Positions 1 through 9,969 are shown, numbered from the stretch's first letter. The stretch: 51,828 nucleotides of DNA from Hutsoniella sourekii ATCC 700629 (GCF_000518205.1 NZ_JADD01000018.1:1-51828), one strand, 5' to 3'. Translations and numbers: made by a program. Notes: generated from the sequence alone by a model not told the origin.

Positions 1-293
1 GTGATCAGGGGTTTCATTATCAAAATTGGCAATGGACTGATAAATTAAAGGATAATAAGATATATCAGAGTATGTCCCGCAAGGGAAATTGCTTAGATAA
101 CGCAGCCATGGAAAATTTCTTCGGTCTACTTAAGCAAGAAATGTACTATGGAGAAGAAAGAGTCTCATTTGACGAACTCGAGAAAAGAATCAATAATTAT
201 ATTCACTACTATAATCACAAGCGAGTTAAACAAAAATTGAGTGGCCTATCTCCAGTTGATTACCGAAAACAGGACACTCAATACGTTGCCTAA
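1..293 (+). CDS. IS3-family transposase OrfB, C-terminal part (5'-truncated by window edge)
   Basis: The reading frame is open from base 3 with no start needed and runs to a TAA at 291-293. It encodes the end of a DDE integrase core. The segment DQGFHYQN near the window start holds the second catalytic Asp, and MENFFGLLKQE holds the third acidic residue (Glu). The tail with YIHYYNHKR and LSGLSPVDYR is typical of IS3 OrfB. In this family the product is an OrfAB fusion made by frameshifting, and OrfA would lie to the left. An internal ATG at 72 is not a real start because the conserved frame continues upstream of it. Confidence 0.88.
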   Translation, partial: DQGFHYQNWQWTDKLKDNKIYQSMSRKGNCLDNAAMENFFGLLKQEMYYGEERVSFDELEKRINNYIHYYNHKRVKQKLSGLSPVDYRKQDTQYVA

Positions 294-332
294 GTATTCA
301 ATTATAAACTCCAACTTTTGGGGGTCACATCA
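1..332 (+). mobile_element. Right end of an IS3-family (IS150-like) insertion sequence
   Basis: The window begins inside the element. The transposase tail ends at 293 and is followed by a terminal sequence at about 309-332. Its reverse complement starts TGATGTGACCCCCAAAAG, matching the TG...TGACCCCCAAAAGTT pattern that I know from IS150-group termini, so the last base of the element is probably 332. The left end lies outside the window, so target duplication cannot be tested here. Confidence 0.8.
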
Positions 333-415
333 GGAAGGTGTATTGCTAGACTTTTAAATGGCTATTCGCTACACTAAATATAGTTAGTTTAGGTTAATAA
401 GAAGGAGACGATTGC

Positions 416-1360
416 ATGAACTTAAAAAATTCATTTCTTAAAGGAACCCTTTTATTTGGTTCTATGTTTTTATTAGCAGCTTGTGGATCGACTGATAAAG
501 CGGATCAAGTTGAATCTACTGAAGAATCAGCAGTTGAATCAGTAAAAGATGATGCGAGCGCAGTGGTTGAATCGGTTGAATCTGAAGTAGAAGCTTCAGT
601 AGAATCAGCTGAAGAAGCTGCCAGTGAATCAGTAGAATCAGCTGAAGAAGATGTAAAACAAGAAGAAGCCGCTAGTGAAGCTTCTGAAGAAGCAGAAGAG
701 GCGGAGAAAGAAGCTGAAAAAGAACTCAGTGAGGCATCTGAGGCATTAGAAGAAGCCTCTGAAGAGTCTGAAAGTGCTGATACCTTAGCAGCAGTTGTTG
801 CCGATGATGAGTCAGAAGAGTCCGTATCCGAGGAATCAGCTTCAGAAGAGTCAGCTTCAGAAGAATCAGCATCCGAAGAATCTAAAGAAGCTACTGCTAT
901 TGCCACTAAGGAAACCGTATTAGTTGATGGTGTTTACGTTCTTGAATCAGCTGAAGATCAAGATGGTTGGAACGCGAAAGCTTCTATTAAGATTGAAGAT
1001 GGCAAGATTGTTGAAAGTGAATTTGATTACGAAGACGCTGAAGGAAACAAGTTATCAGAATCTAAAGAAAAATCTGAGGCCATTGAAAAATTTGCTGGTG
1101 TAGATCCAGCTGAAACCTTTAAATCTTTAACTGATCAACTAGTTGATACCCAAGATCCGGCTGAAGTTAAAGAAATTGATGGAGCTGAAGAAGCTTCTAA
1201 GATCTTTAAAGAATACGCAACGCTGCTTATCGAAAGCGCTAAGGCTGGAGCAACTAATGTGATTGTTATTGACGAAAATGGTAATCAAGTATTAGATGAA
1301 GTGACAGCAAGCACTAGCCAAGAATCAGAAGAATCTAGCTCAGAAGAATCAGCTGAGTAA
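416..1360 (+). CDS. Surface lipoprotein with acidic Ser/Glu repeat linker and FMN-binding-like C-terminal domain
   Basis: 314 aa. A type II signal peptide ends in lipobox LAAC, so the protein should be lipidated at Cys23 and anchored outside the cell. Residues about 28-160 are extremely rich in Glu, Ser and Ala and include SEESA pentapeptide repeats, which suggests an extended spacer through the wall. Residues about 165-290 resemble one domain of the PplA/FMN-binding lipoproteins (GVY, then DGW, then DGKIVE, then an SKEKSE segment). The usual flavin-attachment motif, of the type (S/D)GAT, reads DGAEEAS at 255-261, with Glu at 258 where the modified Thr would sit. Flavinylation by ApbE is therefore unlikely. 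An RBS GAAGGAG at 401-407 supports the start. It is monocistronic, with a terminator after it. Its function is unknown. Confidence 0.75.
   Translation: MNLKNSFLKGTLLFGSMFLLAACGSTDKADQVESTEESAVESVKDDASAVVESVESEVEASVESAEEAASESVESAEEDVKQEEAASEASEEAEEAEKEAEKELSEASEALEEASEESESADTLAAVVADDESEESVSEESASEESASEESASEESKEATAIATKETVLVDGVYVLESAEDQDGWNAKASIKIEDGKIVESEFDYEDAEGNKLSESKEKSEAIEKFAGVDPAETFKSLTDQLVDTQDPAEVKEIDGAEEASKIFKEYATLLIESAKAGATNVIVIDENGNQVLDEVTASTSQESEESSSEESAE
812..883 (+). repeat. 15-bp tandem repeat encoding SEESA/SEESV
   Basis: About 4.8 degenerate copies of a 15-bp unit (consensus TCMGARGARTCAGCT) lie in frame inside the lipoprotein gene and encode SEESV-SEESA-SEESA-SEESA-SEES. Each unit adds exactly five residues, so slippage would change the spacer length without breaking the frame. 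Confidence 0.85.
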
Positions 1361-1368
1361 TTGATTTT

Positions 1369-1397
1369 AAAAACCTAGCTACAGCTAGGTTTTTTTA
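1369..1397 (+). terminator. Rho-independent terminator after the lipoprotein gene
   Basis: Stem AACCTAGCT/AGCTAGGTT with a three-base loop is followed by a run of T starting within the 3' arm, 9 bases after the stop codon. Confidence 0.9.
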
Positions 1398-1453
1398 TTT
1401 TGATCTTTTAAGAATCTTGCAAGCGATTAATTCATAAGAAATCCTAGCAATTC

Positions 1454-1480
1454 TTGCCAATATTTGATATTATATACAAT
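1454..1480 (+). promoter_or_regulatory. Possible promoter for ctc/rplY
   Basis: TTGCCA (1454-1459) and TACAAT (1475-1480) are separated by only 15 bp, so the call is weak. Bacillus ctc is under sigma-B control. I see no clear sigma-B GTTT/GGGTAT pair here. Confidence 0.35.
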
Positions 1481-1536
1481 GTGCGAAAATACCTTACTAA
1501 TTATGCATTTTAAAATAGGTTAAAGGAGATTTGATT

Positions 1537-2157
1537 ATGGCATTAAAAGCAGAATTAAGAACAAGTACTGGTACTGGATCAGCGAAGCGCGTTCGTCGTG
1601 AAGGTAGAATTCCAGTTTCTTTATATGGTAAAGAAATCGAAGCTATTTCTTTAACCATTGACCGTCGTGAATTTGAACAACTTTTAAGACAAGAAGGGTC
1701 TAACGCTGTTTTTGACTTAGAGTATGACGGTAATACTCAAAAAGTTTGGATCAAAGATTTTGAAGCAGCAGCTTTAAAAGATCTTATCTATTATGTTGAT
1801 TTAGAAGCTATTTCAGCTAACCAAAAACTAGAAGTAGAAGTTCCGGCATTCTTAGTTAACGAAGAATCTATCAAGGTTGGTACTGCTGAATTAATTGAAA
1901 ACGCCATTCTAGTTGAAACAACTCCAGATAACATTCCTCAAAACATTGAAATTGATGTCACTGGACTTGAAATCGGAGATGTCTTGACTGTTGCGGACCT
2001 TAAGGTACCAGAAAACGTGACTGTCTTGCTAGACGCTGATCAAACTGTTGTTACTGTTTCTGCCCCTATGGATGAACCTGAAGAAGTAGATCCAGATGCA
2101 GCAGTAGCTGAACCAGAAGTGATTGGTGAAGGCGAAAATGATGGAGAAGATGAATAA
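1537..2157 (+). CDS. rplY: 50S ribosomal protein L25, general stress protein Ctc form
   Basis: 206 aa. The N-terminal L25 domain (about 1-95, with TGTGSAKRVRREGRIP and the YG(K) region) binds 5S rRNA. It is followed by the TL5/Ctc beta domain (about 96-185) and an acidic disordered tail rich in Glu and Asp. This is the long two-domain form found in Bacillus Ctc rather than the short E. coli L25. The ATG at 1537 follows AAAGGAGAT (1522-1530) with good spacing. A TTG six bases upstream in the same frame is too close to that RBS. The gene stands alone between two terminators. Confidence 0.93.
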   Translation: MALKAELRTSTGTGSAKRVRREGRIPVSLYGKEIEAISLTIDRREFEQLLRQEGSNAVFDLEYDGNTQKVWIKDFEAAALKDLIYYVDLEAISANQKLEVEVPAFLVNEESIKVGTAELIENAILVETTPDNIPQNIEIDVTGLEIGDVLTVADLKVPENVTVLLDADQTVVTVSAPMDEPEEVDPDAAVAEPEVIGEGENDGEDE

Positions 2158-2170
2158 TCATTTTTATCAA

Positions 2171-2203
2171 GACTAGAGGCCAGGGTTTCCTGGTCTTTTT
2201 TTG
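2171..2203 (+). terminator. Terminator after rplY
   Basis: Hairpin GGCCAGG-GTTT-CCTGGTC followed by seven T residues, 13 bases after the rplY stop. Confidence 0.88.
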
Positions 2204-2227
2204 ATAAGTTGTATGGAGGATGAGACC

Positions 2228-3412
2228 ATGGTTTCTTCACAAGAATTAAAAAAATTAATTCAAGACAAAGCCCATCAAATTGGTATTGATAAAATCGGAT
2301 TCACTCATGCTGGTGATTTTTCTTATATGAAAGAATCTCTTTACCAACAGAAGGCCATGGGACATACCACTGGCTTCGAACATCCTAATATTGATGAGCG
2401 TATCTATCCTGATTTAATTTTTGATCAACCTCAATCAATTATTGCTATTGCATTAGCTTACCCTTCCAGAATAAAGGATCCCACTGTGAATAACCGGGAA
2501 GTTAAAAGGGGTCAATTTGCGCGAGCTTCTTGGGGTATTGACTACCATCACATTTTAAGAGATAAGTTGGATCAGTTAGTGGACTATATACAAGAATTAG
2601 TTCCCAATAGTCGATTTAAGGCTATGGTTGATACGGGTGAGTTGATGGACGGGGTTACAGCTCAAAGAGCTGGATTAGGTTTTATTGGCAGAAACGGCCT
2701 CTTAATCACTAAAGAATATGGTTCATGGGTCTATCTAGGAGAAATCATTACTAATATTAAGTTTGAACCAGATCCACCGGTAGACTATGATTGTGGCGAT
2801 TGCTACCGGTGTATCAATGCCTGTCCAACGCAAGCTTTACTCGGAGATGGCCGAATGAATGCTAGTATATGCCTTTCTTATCAGACTCAAACTAAAGGCT
2901 ATATGCCGGAAAGTTACCGCAAGAAAATTAGTAACGTCATCTATGGCTGTGATATATGTCAGTTGGTCTGTCCTTATAATCAAGGCAAGGACTTTCACAA
3001 TCATCCTCAAATGGAACCCGATCCTGAACAAGTTCAACCCCCACTTCGCCCCCTCCTGACTATGACTAATCGTGAATTTAAGGAAAAATACGGCGAGCTA
3101 GCTGGGGCTTGGAGAGGTAAGAAACCCATTCAAAGGAATGCCATTATTGCCCTGGCTAATACGAGAGATCGTGGAGCGATCCCCTTATTGCTTCAAGTCA
3201 TGGAAGAAGATCCTAGACCGATGATAAGAGGAACCGCTGCTTGGTCTTTAAGTCAACTTGAAAAAAATCATAATTCAAGTCTAATCGAAGCGGTCGAAAA
3301 TCAGATGTCCAAGGAAGAAGATCCCGAGACCCTTGCAGAGTTCAAATCAGCTATTGAAAGGTTAGAGTCCAAAAGAGAGAAACGCATGAAAAGAGGAGAT
3401 ACACATGGTTAA
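2228..3412 (+). CDS. queG: Epoxyqueuosine reductase QueG
   Basis: 394 aa. A cobalamin- and Fe-S-dependent enzyme that reduces epoxyqueuosine to queuosine at tRNA position 34, the last step of Q synthesis. Two ferredoxin-like clusters are visible: C189-x2-C-x2-C-x3-CP and C241-x2-C-x3-CP. The conserved mid-part includes VDTGELMDG and [13 protein letters not shown]. Residues about 300-390 look like HEAT repeats, as in the Bacillus structure. The ATG at 2228 is chosen because GGAGGA (2215-2220) sits 7 bases ahead of it; a TTG at 2201 in the same frame would lie before this RBS. The gene overlaps trmL by 8 bp, giving two translationally linked genes that both act on the wobble base. Confidence 0.94.
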   Translation: MVSSQELKKLIQDKAHQIGIDKIGFTHAGDFSYMKESLYQQKAMGHTTGFEHPNIDERIYPDLIFDQPQSIIAIALAYPSRIKDPTVNNREVKRGQFARASWGIDYHHILRDKLDQLVDYIQELVPNSRFKAMVDTGELMDGVTAQRAGLGFIGRNGLLITKEYGSWVYLGEIITNIKFEPDPPVDYDCGDCYRCINACPTQALLGDGRMNASICLSYQTQTKGYMPESYRKKISNVIYGCDICQLVCPYNQGKDFHNHPQMEPDPEQVQPPLRPLLTMTNREFKEKYGELAGAWRGKKPIQRNAIIALANTRDRGAIPLLLQVMEEDPRPMIRGTAAWSLSQLEKNHNSSLIEAVENQMSKEEDPETLAEFKSAIERLESKREKRMKRGDTHG

Positions 3413-3935
3413 GAATCACATCGTTTTATTCGAACCGGTTATGCCGGCCAATACTGGAAATATTGCCAGAACTTGTGCAGGCACTAACGCCGCCTTGCAC
3501 TTAATTCATCCACTGGGCTTCGATACCTCTGACAAAATGCTTAAAAGAGCGGGGCTTGATTACTGGGACAAGGTAGAAATATATCATCATGATGATTTAG
3601 CTAGTTTTTTAAAGGTTTTAAACGGCCGTCCTATCTATTTAGTCACTAAATTTGCTGATAAGATTTATAGTGAAGTGGATTATGCACCAGCAGGACAGGA
3701 GGATCAATTCTTTATCTTTGGTAAGGAAACAACGGGTCTACCTGAAGAATTTATGAAAGAATATAAAGAAAGTGCCATACGCATACCGATGAATGATGAG
3801 CATGTAAGATCTTTAAACTTGTCAAATACGGTGAGTATTATTCTTTTCGAAGTATTACGGCAGCAGAACTTCTCAGGCTTAGAAAAGATTCATCATTATC
3901 AAGATACTGATAAGGCCAAGCGTTTAGATTGGTAG
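3405..3935 (+). CDS. trmL: tRNA (cytidine/uridine-34 2'-O)-methyltransferase TrmL
   Basis: 176 aa, the normal length for TrmL (YibK/CspR type). This is a SPOUT-fold enzyme that methylates the 2'-OH of nucleotide 34 in tRNA-Leu isoacceptors using SAM. Conserved blocks are [11 protein letters not shown] near the start, [12 protein letters not shown] at about 103-114, and [19 protein letters not shown] near the end, where the trefoil knot binds SAM. The start lies inside the queG 3' end and uses AGAGGAGA just upstream. No terminator hairpin is evident before the serS promoter. Confidence 0.93.
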   Translation: MVKNHIVLFEPVMPANTGNIARTCAGTNAALHLIHPLGFDTSDKMLKRAGLDYWDKVEIYHHDDLASFLKVLNGRPIYLVTKFADKIYSEVDYAPAGQEDQFFIFGKETTGLPEEFMKEYKESAIRIPMNDEHVRSLNLSNTVSIILFEVLRQQNFSGLEKIHHYQDTDKAKRLDW

Positions 3936-3961
3936 CCTTAACGAGTAGTAGCGGCATTTTG

Positions 3962-3990
3962 TTGACAAAGTCTTCAGAACTTCATATAAT
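3962..3990 (+). promoter_or_regulatory. Consensus sigma-A promoter for the serS T-box transcript
   Basis: TTGACA (3962-3967), a 17-bp spacer and TATAAT (3985-3990): a perfect consensus promoter placed just before the T-box leader. Confidence 0.93.
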
Positions 3991-3996
3991 TAAAGA

Positions 3997-5535
<1,539 letters not shown>

Positions 5536-5537
5536 AA

Positions 5538-5586
5538 ATAACCTTCTTGGCAACTTTACTAGGAGTTGCCAAGAAGGTTTTTTTAT
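5538..5586. terminator. Bidirectional terminator between serS and uppP
   Basis: A 15-bp stem (AACCTTCTTGGCAAC pairing GTTGCCAAGAAGGTT) has T runs on the plus side and A-rich sequence before it, so it can end both convergent genes. Confidence 0.92.
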
Positions 5587-6440
5587 GAAAATAGGAAGTA
5601 GAGAATAATAACAGCGCCCAAGATAATCCGATAATAACCAAAAGCTGTAAAGTCATTTCTTTGAATATAATTTAGCAAGAAACGAATAGCAATCACTGAG
5701 ACTAGAAAGGCAACGACCATACCAAAGACAAGATAGATCAATTCTGAAAGCGTAAAGGTAAAGCCAGTTGAAAGTAGCTTAATTAATTTGTAGCCACTGG
5801 CACCAACCATAGCTGGCAGGCTGAGAAAGAAAGAAAACTCTGTTGCCAAGGGTCTGGATGCACCGATTAAGAGTCCACCAATAATGGTAGAACCAGATCT
5901 AGAAGTGCCAGGAATAATCGAGAGAGCTTGAAACAATCCAATCTTGAAGGCATCAGCAAAGGAAAGTTCATCAAAGCTATCGATCACTTGAGCATGTCTG
6001 GCTTGGCCTTGGTTTCTTTCAATCCAGATAAAGATGAGCCCATAGACGATTAAGGCGATGGCGACAACAATGGGATTATAAAAATAAGTGTCCATATAGT
6101 CATTTAAAATAAAGCCAAAAGCTGCCACTGGAATCGATGCAAAGGCTACTTTAAACCAGATGATCCAAGTATCTTTACGCTCTTCACTGGATTTGGATAG
6201 GGCGAAAGGATTCAATTTATGGAAGTAAAGTATAACGACTGCAAAGATGGATCCTAATTGAACTAGAACAAAGAAAAGTTCACGAAACTCTGGTCGTAAA
6301 AGAAGAGGCATGAAATCCTCAATGATAATCATGTGACCAGTTGAAGAAATCGGAAGCCACTCAGTAATTCCCTGAACGACACTTAAGATAAATATTTTTA
6401 ATAGTTCAATTAAGTCAATCAGACTTTCAAAAGTTTGCAA
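5583..6440 (-). CDS. uppP: Undecaprenyl-diphosphatase (BacA/UppP)
   Basis: 285 aa integral membrane protein with about eight hydrophobic segments. It removes one phosphate from undecaprenyl diphosphate so the lipid carrier can be reused for peptidoglycan and other wall polymers; overexpression gives bacitracin resistance. Family motifs are visible: QGITEWLPISSTGH at 23-36 with the catalytic Glu region, and PGTSRSGSTI in the middle of the protein. The start codon is TTG at 6440-6438, preceded by GAGGTGAT. No in-frame ATG lies nearby that would keep the first membrane helix intact. It is convergent with serS and divergent from the next gene. Confidence 0.95.
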   Translation of the reverse strand: MQTFESLIDLIELLKIFILSVVQGITEWLPISSTGHMIIIEDFMPLLLRPEFRELFFVLVQLGSIFAVVILYFHKLNPFALSKSSEERKDTWIIWFKVAFASIPVAAFGFILNDYMDTYFYNPIVVAIALIVYGLIFIWIERNQGQARHAQVIDSFDELSFADAFKIGLFQALSIIPGTSRSGSTIIGGLLIGASRPLATEFSFFLSLPAMVGASGYKLIKLLSTGFTFTLSELIYLVFGMVVAFLVSVIAIRFLLNYIQRNDFTAFGYYRIILGAVIILYFLFS

Positions 6441-6581
6441 AATATCACCTCATTATTTTATTGAATCATTATACCGCAAAAAGCTAAAGATGTATATTAG
6501 CCTTTATGATAGGAATAGGAAAAGGCGAGCGCTATTCTAAGAAATATGTTAAAATAATAAAAGCTTGAAATGAGGTGCCTT

Positions 6582-7781
6582 ATGAACATAAAAGAATCCA
6601 AATCACCTGTGTCCGCTTTTTTTGAGCGGTTTTTGAATAATCAAGGAGTCGTAAATTTATTGATAATTTTACTCGTTTTTCTGATTATCTTTACCTTTAC
6701 TAAAATATCCTATTTATTTGATCCGATCCGATTAATAATTAACTTGCTAGCTTTCCCGATTATTGGGGCAGTTGTTCTCTACTACTTATTTAGGCCTTTG
6801 GTTAGCTTTTTAGTTCGGCAACAAATTGACCGCCGCCTAGCCGTCTGGCTCATTTTCCTAGCCTTCATATTACTTATTATTTGGGGTATTAATAGTTTAA
6901 TTCCAGTACTGCAACATCAGTGGGAGTCTCTATTGTTTAACATTCCCCGTTATACAAATCAAATTCAAAAGTTTATTGATTCCCTCCCTTTAAATGAAAT
7001 TGATTTTTCTTTTTCACCTAGTCTTGAAAGCTTGTTGGCTAGTTTTGATTTTGCTAATATATCGAATCGTTTCAACCAAGTGTTAACTTCCACCTTCGGA
7101 GGAATTGGGAATGTTTTAGGGACAGTAAGTCAGTTCATCGCTGGATTTTTAACTATGCCTGTGATTTTATATTATTTATTAACTGAAGATTACAAACTAT
7201 CACATTATGTTCTTTACTTTTTGCCGACTAAATACGTAGAACCTGGTAAACGAATTATTTATAAGTCCAACTATCAAGTGGCTCAATATATTCGTGGTCA
7301 AATCATCGTAGCTCTGATTGTTGGCTGCATGTTTGCTATTGGTTATTCAATAATTGGCTTGGATTATGGTGTTTTATTAGCTGTGATTGCTGGATTTTGT
7401 AATGTGATTCCCTATCTAGGGTCCATTATAGCTGTTATACCGGCCTTGGTCATTGGTGCTTTAACAAGTCCAATTATGCTAGTCAAGGTTATCTTAGTCT
7501 TGTCAGTTGAACAATTTATTGAGGGACGCTTTGTCTCTCCTCAAGTGTTAGGTAATAATATGGAAATTCACCCGCTGACTATTTTATTTATTTTATTAAT
7601 TGCGGGACGTTTGTTTGGCGTTAGTGGGGTCATTTTAGGGGTACCAGTTTATGCTATCTTAAAAGTTTTATTTACAGAAATATTCCAAATATTTCGTAAG
7701 CGGTCAAACCTCTATCTGAACCATCCAATACCAGAGGAAAAAGGACCCGACGGTCCAATTATTTATCGCGATCATGATTAA
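6582..7781 (+). CDS. AI-2E family transporter (YtvI/PerM-like permease)
   Basis: 399 aa, about eight predicted membrane helices: an N-terminal group, a hydrophilic middle at about 140-200, then a C-terminal group. The C-terminal half carries family signatures such as VLLAVIAGFCNVIPYLGSIIAVIPA and EGRFVSPQVLGNNMEIHPL. Members of this family include TqsA and PerM and have been linked to signal export or ion transport; the substrate here cannot be read from sequence. The ATG at 6582 is chosen because GAGGTG lies 4 bases upstream. An ATG at 6570 would put that RBS inside the gene. It is followed after 18 bases by a DUF554 gene, probably in the same transcript. Confidence 0.88.
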   Translation: MNIKESKSPVSAFFERFLNNQGVVNLLIILLVFLIIFTFTKISYLFDPIRLIINLLAFPIIGAVVLYYLFRPLVSFLVRQQIDRRLAVWLIFLAFILLIIWGINSLIPVLQHQWESLLFNIPRYTNQIQKFIDSLPLNEIDFSFSPSLESLLASFDFANISNRFNQVLTSTFGGIGNVLGTVSQFIAGFLTMPVILYYLLTEDYKLSHYVLYFLPTKYVEPGKRIIYKSNYQVAQYIRGQIIVALIVGCMFAIGYSIIGLDYGVLLAVIAGFCNVIPYLGSIIAVIPALVIGALTSPIMLVKVILVLSVEQFIEGRFVSPQVLGNNMEIHPLTILFILLIAGRLFGVSGVILGVPVYAILKVLFTEIFQIFRKRSNLYLNHPIPEEKGPDGPIIYRDHD

Positions 7782-7799
7782 GAGAATAGAGGGATTACT

Positions 7800-8486
7800 A
7801 TGGGGGCATTGGTTAACGGTGTAACAATTTTTATTATGGGCGCAGTGGGTTTGGGATTAAAGCGTGGCATTCCTAAGCGACTTACTGATCGACTGATCCA
7901 AGCTGTTGGTCTGTGTGTGATTGGCATGGGAATTTCAGGTTTGGTCACTGGAAATAACACACTTGTCCTTATTTTATCCATGCTTATTGGGACGCTTCTA
8001 GGAGAGGGATTAGATATCGACGCAAGGGTGATTCGCTTTGTTGACCGCTTAGAAGCCAATCTCCAGAAGAATTCAGACCAAGGCTTAAATCTTAAACAAG
8101 GTTTTATTAGTGCGACTATGATATTTTGTGTTGGGTCGATGGCCATTGTAGGATCATTAGAGAGCGGCTTATTAGCGGACCATACCACCCTCTATACCAA
8201 AAGTTTATTGGATGGGATTACTGCTATGCTCCTTTCTAGCTCTCTAGGCCTGGGCGTCTTATTATCAGGATTACCTGTTTTCTTATTTGAAGGGGCGATT
8301 ACTTTGCTAGCTATTTTTTTGCAACCCTTTTTGTCAGATTTGGTGATAACTGAAATGGTGAGTGTAGGCTCCTTACTTTTAGTGGCTTTAGGATTAAATA
8401 TGATCAAAGTGACTGACTTTAAAATAATGAATTTCACACCCGCCATTTTTATGCCTATCTTTTTATTTATGATTCCTGGCCTTTAA
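7800..8486 (+). CDS. DUF554 family membrane protein (YdfK/YqgA-like)
   Basis: 228 aa with about six or seven hydrophobic helices. The pattern MGALVNGVTIFIMGAVGLGLKRGIP at the start and the central GFISATMIFCVGSMAIVGSLESGL with a following LLDGITAMLLSSSLG block are characteristic of DUF554. The two repeated halves suggest a small transporter fold; no substrate is established. The RBS is AGAGGGA. It ends before a strong terminator shared with the convergent murT. Confidence 0.88.
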   Translation: MGALVNGVTIFIMGAVGLGLKRGIPKRLTDRLIQAVGLCVIGMGISGLVTGNNTLVLILSMLIGTLLGEGLDIDARVIRFVDRLEANLQKNSDQGLNLKQGFISATMIFCVGSMAIVGSLESGLLADHTTLYTKSLLDGITAMLLSSSLGLGVLLSGLPVFLFEGAITLLAIFLQPFLSDLVITEMVSVGSLLLVALGLNMIKVTDFKIMNFTPAIFMPIFLFMIPGL

Positions 8487-8541
8487 TAGCGGGCATGGTA
8501 GGAAAATCAAGGTTATTTATATCATTAGCATGGGTAAAATT

Positions 8542-8588
8542 AAACGCTTCCCCAATCCTTATCCAAAAGGGTTGGGGAAGCGTTTTTT
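8542..8588. terminator. Bidirectional terminator between the DUF554 gene and murT
   Basis: Stem AAACGCTTCCCCAA pairs TTGGGGAAGCGTTT around a 16-base loop, with T runs downstream on the plus strand and T-rich sequence in the opposite sense. Confidence 0.9.
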
Positions 8589-8625
8589 TGCAAATAAGTA
8601 TTGACTTTTGTTTCTTATAGAGATT

Positions 8626-9942
8626 TTACAAATAGCCTTTATCAGTCAACAGCTTACTTAAATCGGCTAAAGCAGTAAAAGTGGCTAATACATGGACGCG
8701 CTCTGTAGGGGCCTCTTGAATGGCTGGAATCACCTGATCAAGTGAGTCTAATTCACTTAATTTATTTTCAGGAATATCAGCTTGAAGGAGTCGTTCAGTC
8801 ATGGCTTCTTTACACATGCCTCCAGAGAAGAAATGTCTGATGGGATAATCATTCAGGAGCTGGAAGTTCCCCTGCCAAATCCAATCAATGTCTTGACCAT
8901 CAGCATAGTTATTGTTTAATAAGACAAAGACGGTGGATTCTTCTTCTTCAAATGCTAACAGATCGATGATTTGATTTAAGCCCACTGGGTTTTTCACCAA
9001 GTTTAATTGGACTTTCTTGCCGTCAACATTCACTTCTTCTTGTCTTCCGGCTACTCGTTCAGCGTGTTCCATCCCTGATTGAATAGCATCACTTGGGACA
9101 CCGAGAAAGTGAGCGAGTGAGTAGGCAGCTAAAGCATTATAAATATTATATAAACCAGCAATAGGCAGATGGAAAGTTTGCCCATCAAATTCAAAACTTG
9201 AGCCATCAAGATCTTGATGGATAACTTTATTTAACTGGAAAGTTAACTCTGGTCGGTGGAGCTTGCAAGATGGACACTCATAGTTACCCAATGAGCCGTA
9301 AGTTGTCGAATGGTAGATTAATTCATGACCACAAGCCGGGCATTTTGTTGCTGTGTTTGGTGAAGGTTGAGTTATACCTTGGGTGAAACCAAAATATAAT
9401 TTAGGATTGGTGACCGGCATATTAGCAAATAGGGGTAGATCACCGTTAGCTATAATTGTCGCCTGGGGAGCTTGCTCAGCTGCTTCTAGCAGGAGTTGGT
9501 AGACAGCTTCAACGCTATTGAAGCGATCGACTTGATCTTCAAAAAGATTAGTAAAGACCATCACACTCGGCTGCAGATGCTTTACAACATGTTTTAATGA
9601 TCCTTCATCCACTTCTAGGATAGCTAACCCTTTCTGATTTAATGCGGGAGCAGTTAGAAAGCTTGAAACAATTCCTTGTTGCATATTAGCACCGGTGGCA
9701 TTGGTTAATACTTGATCTCTTACTTGCTTGACCGCTTGTACGGATAAAGAAGTAGTAAGGGTTTTTCCATTTGTCCCTGTTATGATAGCCACTTCATAAT
9801 CCTGACTGATGGTTGATAATAAGTCGGGATCAATACTTAAGGCTAACTTCCCAGGAAGGGCAGAACCACCTTGAGTGAAAGTTTTTAGAAACCAAGCGCT
9901 TGATTTTCCAATTGCTAATGCTAGTTGACTCTTCATAGTCAT
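8626..9942 (-). CDS. murT: Lipid II isoglutaminyl synthase, Mur-ligase-like subunit MurT
   Basis: 438 aa, the normal MurT length. In the MurT/GatD complex MurT activates the alpha-carboxyl of D-Glu in lipid II and GatD supplies ammonia from glutamine, giving D-isoglutamine in the stem peptide. The ATP site is GTNGKT at 56-61. A four-cysteine zinc ribbon (CPAC...CPSC) is inserted in the central domain, as is typical. The C-terminal DUF1727 part includes ADGQDIDWIW at 347-356, whose Asp348 is the probable counterpart of the Asp that completes the GatD triad in S. aureus. ATG at 9942 has GGAG eight bases upstream. The usual co-transcribed gatD is absent on both sides. Confidence 0.92.
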   Translation of the reverse strand: MTMKSQLALAIGKSSAWFLKTFTQGGSALPGKLALSIDPDLLSTISQDYEVAIITGTNGKTLTTSLSVQAVKQVRDQVLTNATGANMQQGIVSSFLTAPALNQKGLAILEVDEGSLKHVVKHLQPSVMVFTNLFEDQVDRFNSVEAVYQLLLEAAEQAPQATIIANGDLPLFANMPVTNPKLYFGFTQGITQPSPNTATKCPACGHELIYHSTTYGSLGNYECPSCKLHRPELTFQLNKVIHQDLDGSSFEFDGQTFHLPIAGLYNIYNALAAYSLAHFLGVPSDAIQSGMEHAERVAGRQEEVNVDGKKVQLNLVKNPVGLNQIIDLLAFEEEESTVFVLLNNNYADGQDIDWIWQGNFQLLNDYPIRHFFSGGMCKEAMTERLLQADIPENKLSELDSLDQVIPAIQEAPTERVHVLATFTALADLSKLLTDKGYL

Positions 9943-9969
9943 AATGATCGCTCCTTTTTATTGAATAAA

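Noticed and set aside
505-906. Open frame on the minus strand inside the lipoprotein gene, encoding a Ser/Asp/Ala-rich protein
   Set aside because: It arises because reversed Glu and Ser codons avoid stops. It has no RBS, and the plus-strand lipoprotein with signal peptide is clearly the real gene.
7778-8446. Two minus-strand open frames opposite the DUF554 gene
   Set aside because: Both are rich in Lys/Pro/Ser/Thr with no RBS or family match, and they are shadows of a membrane protein gene with clear family motifs.
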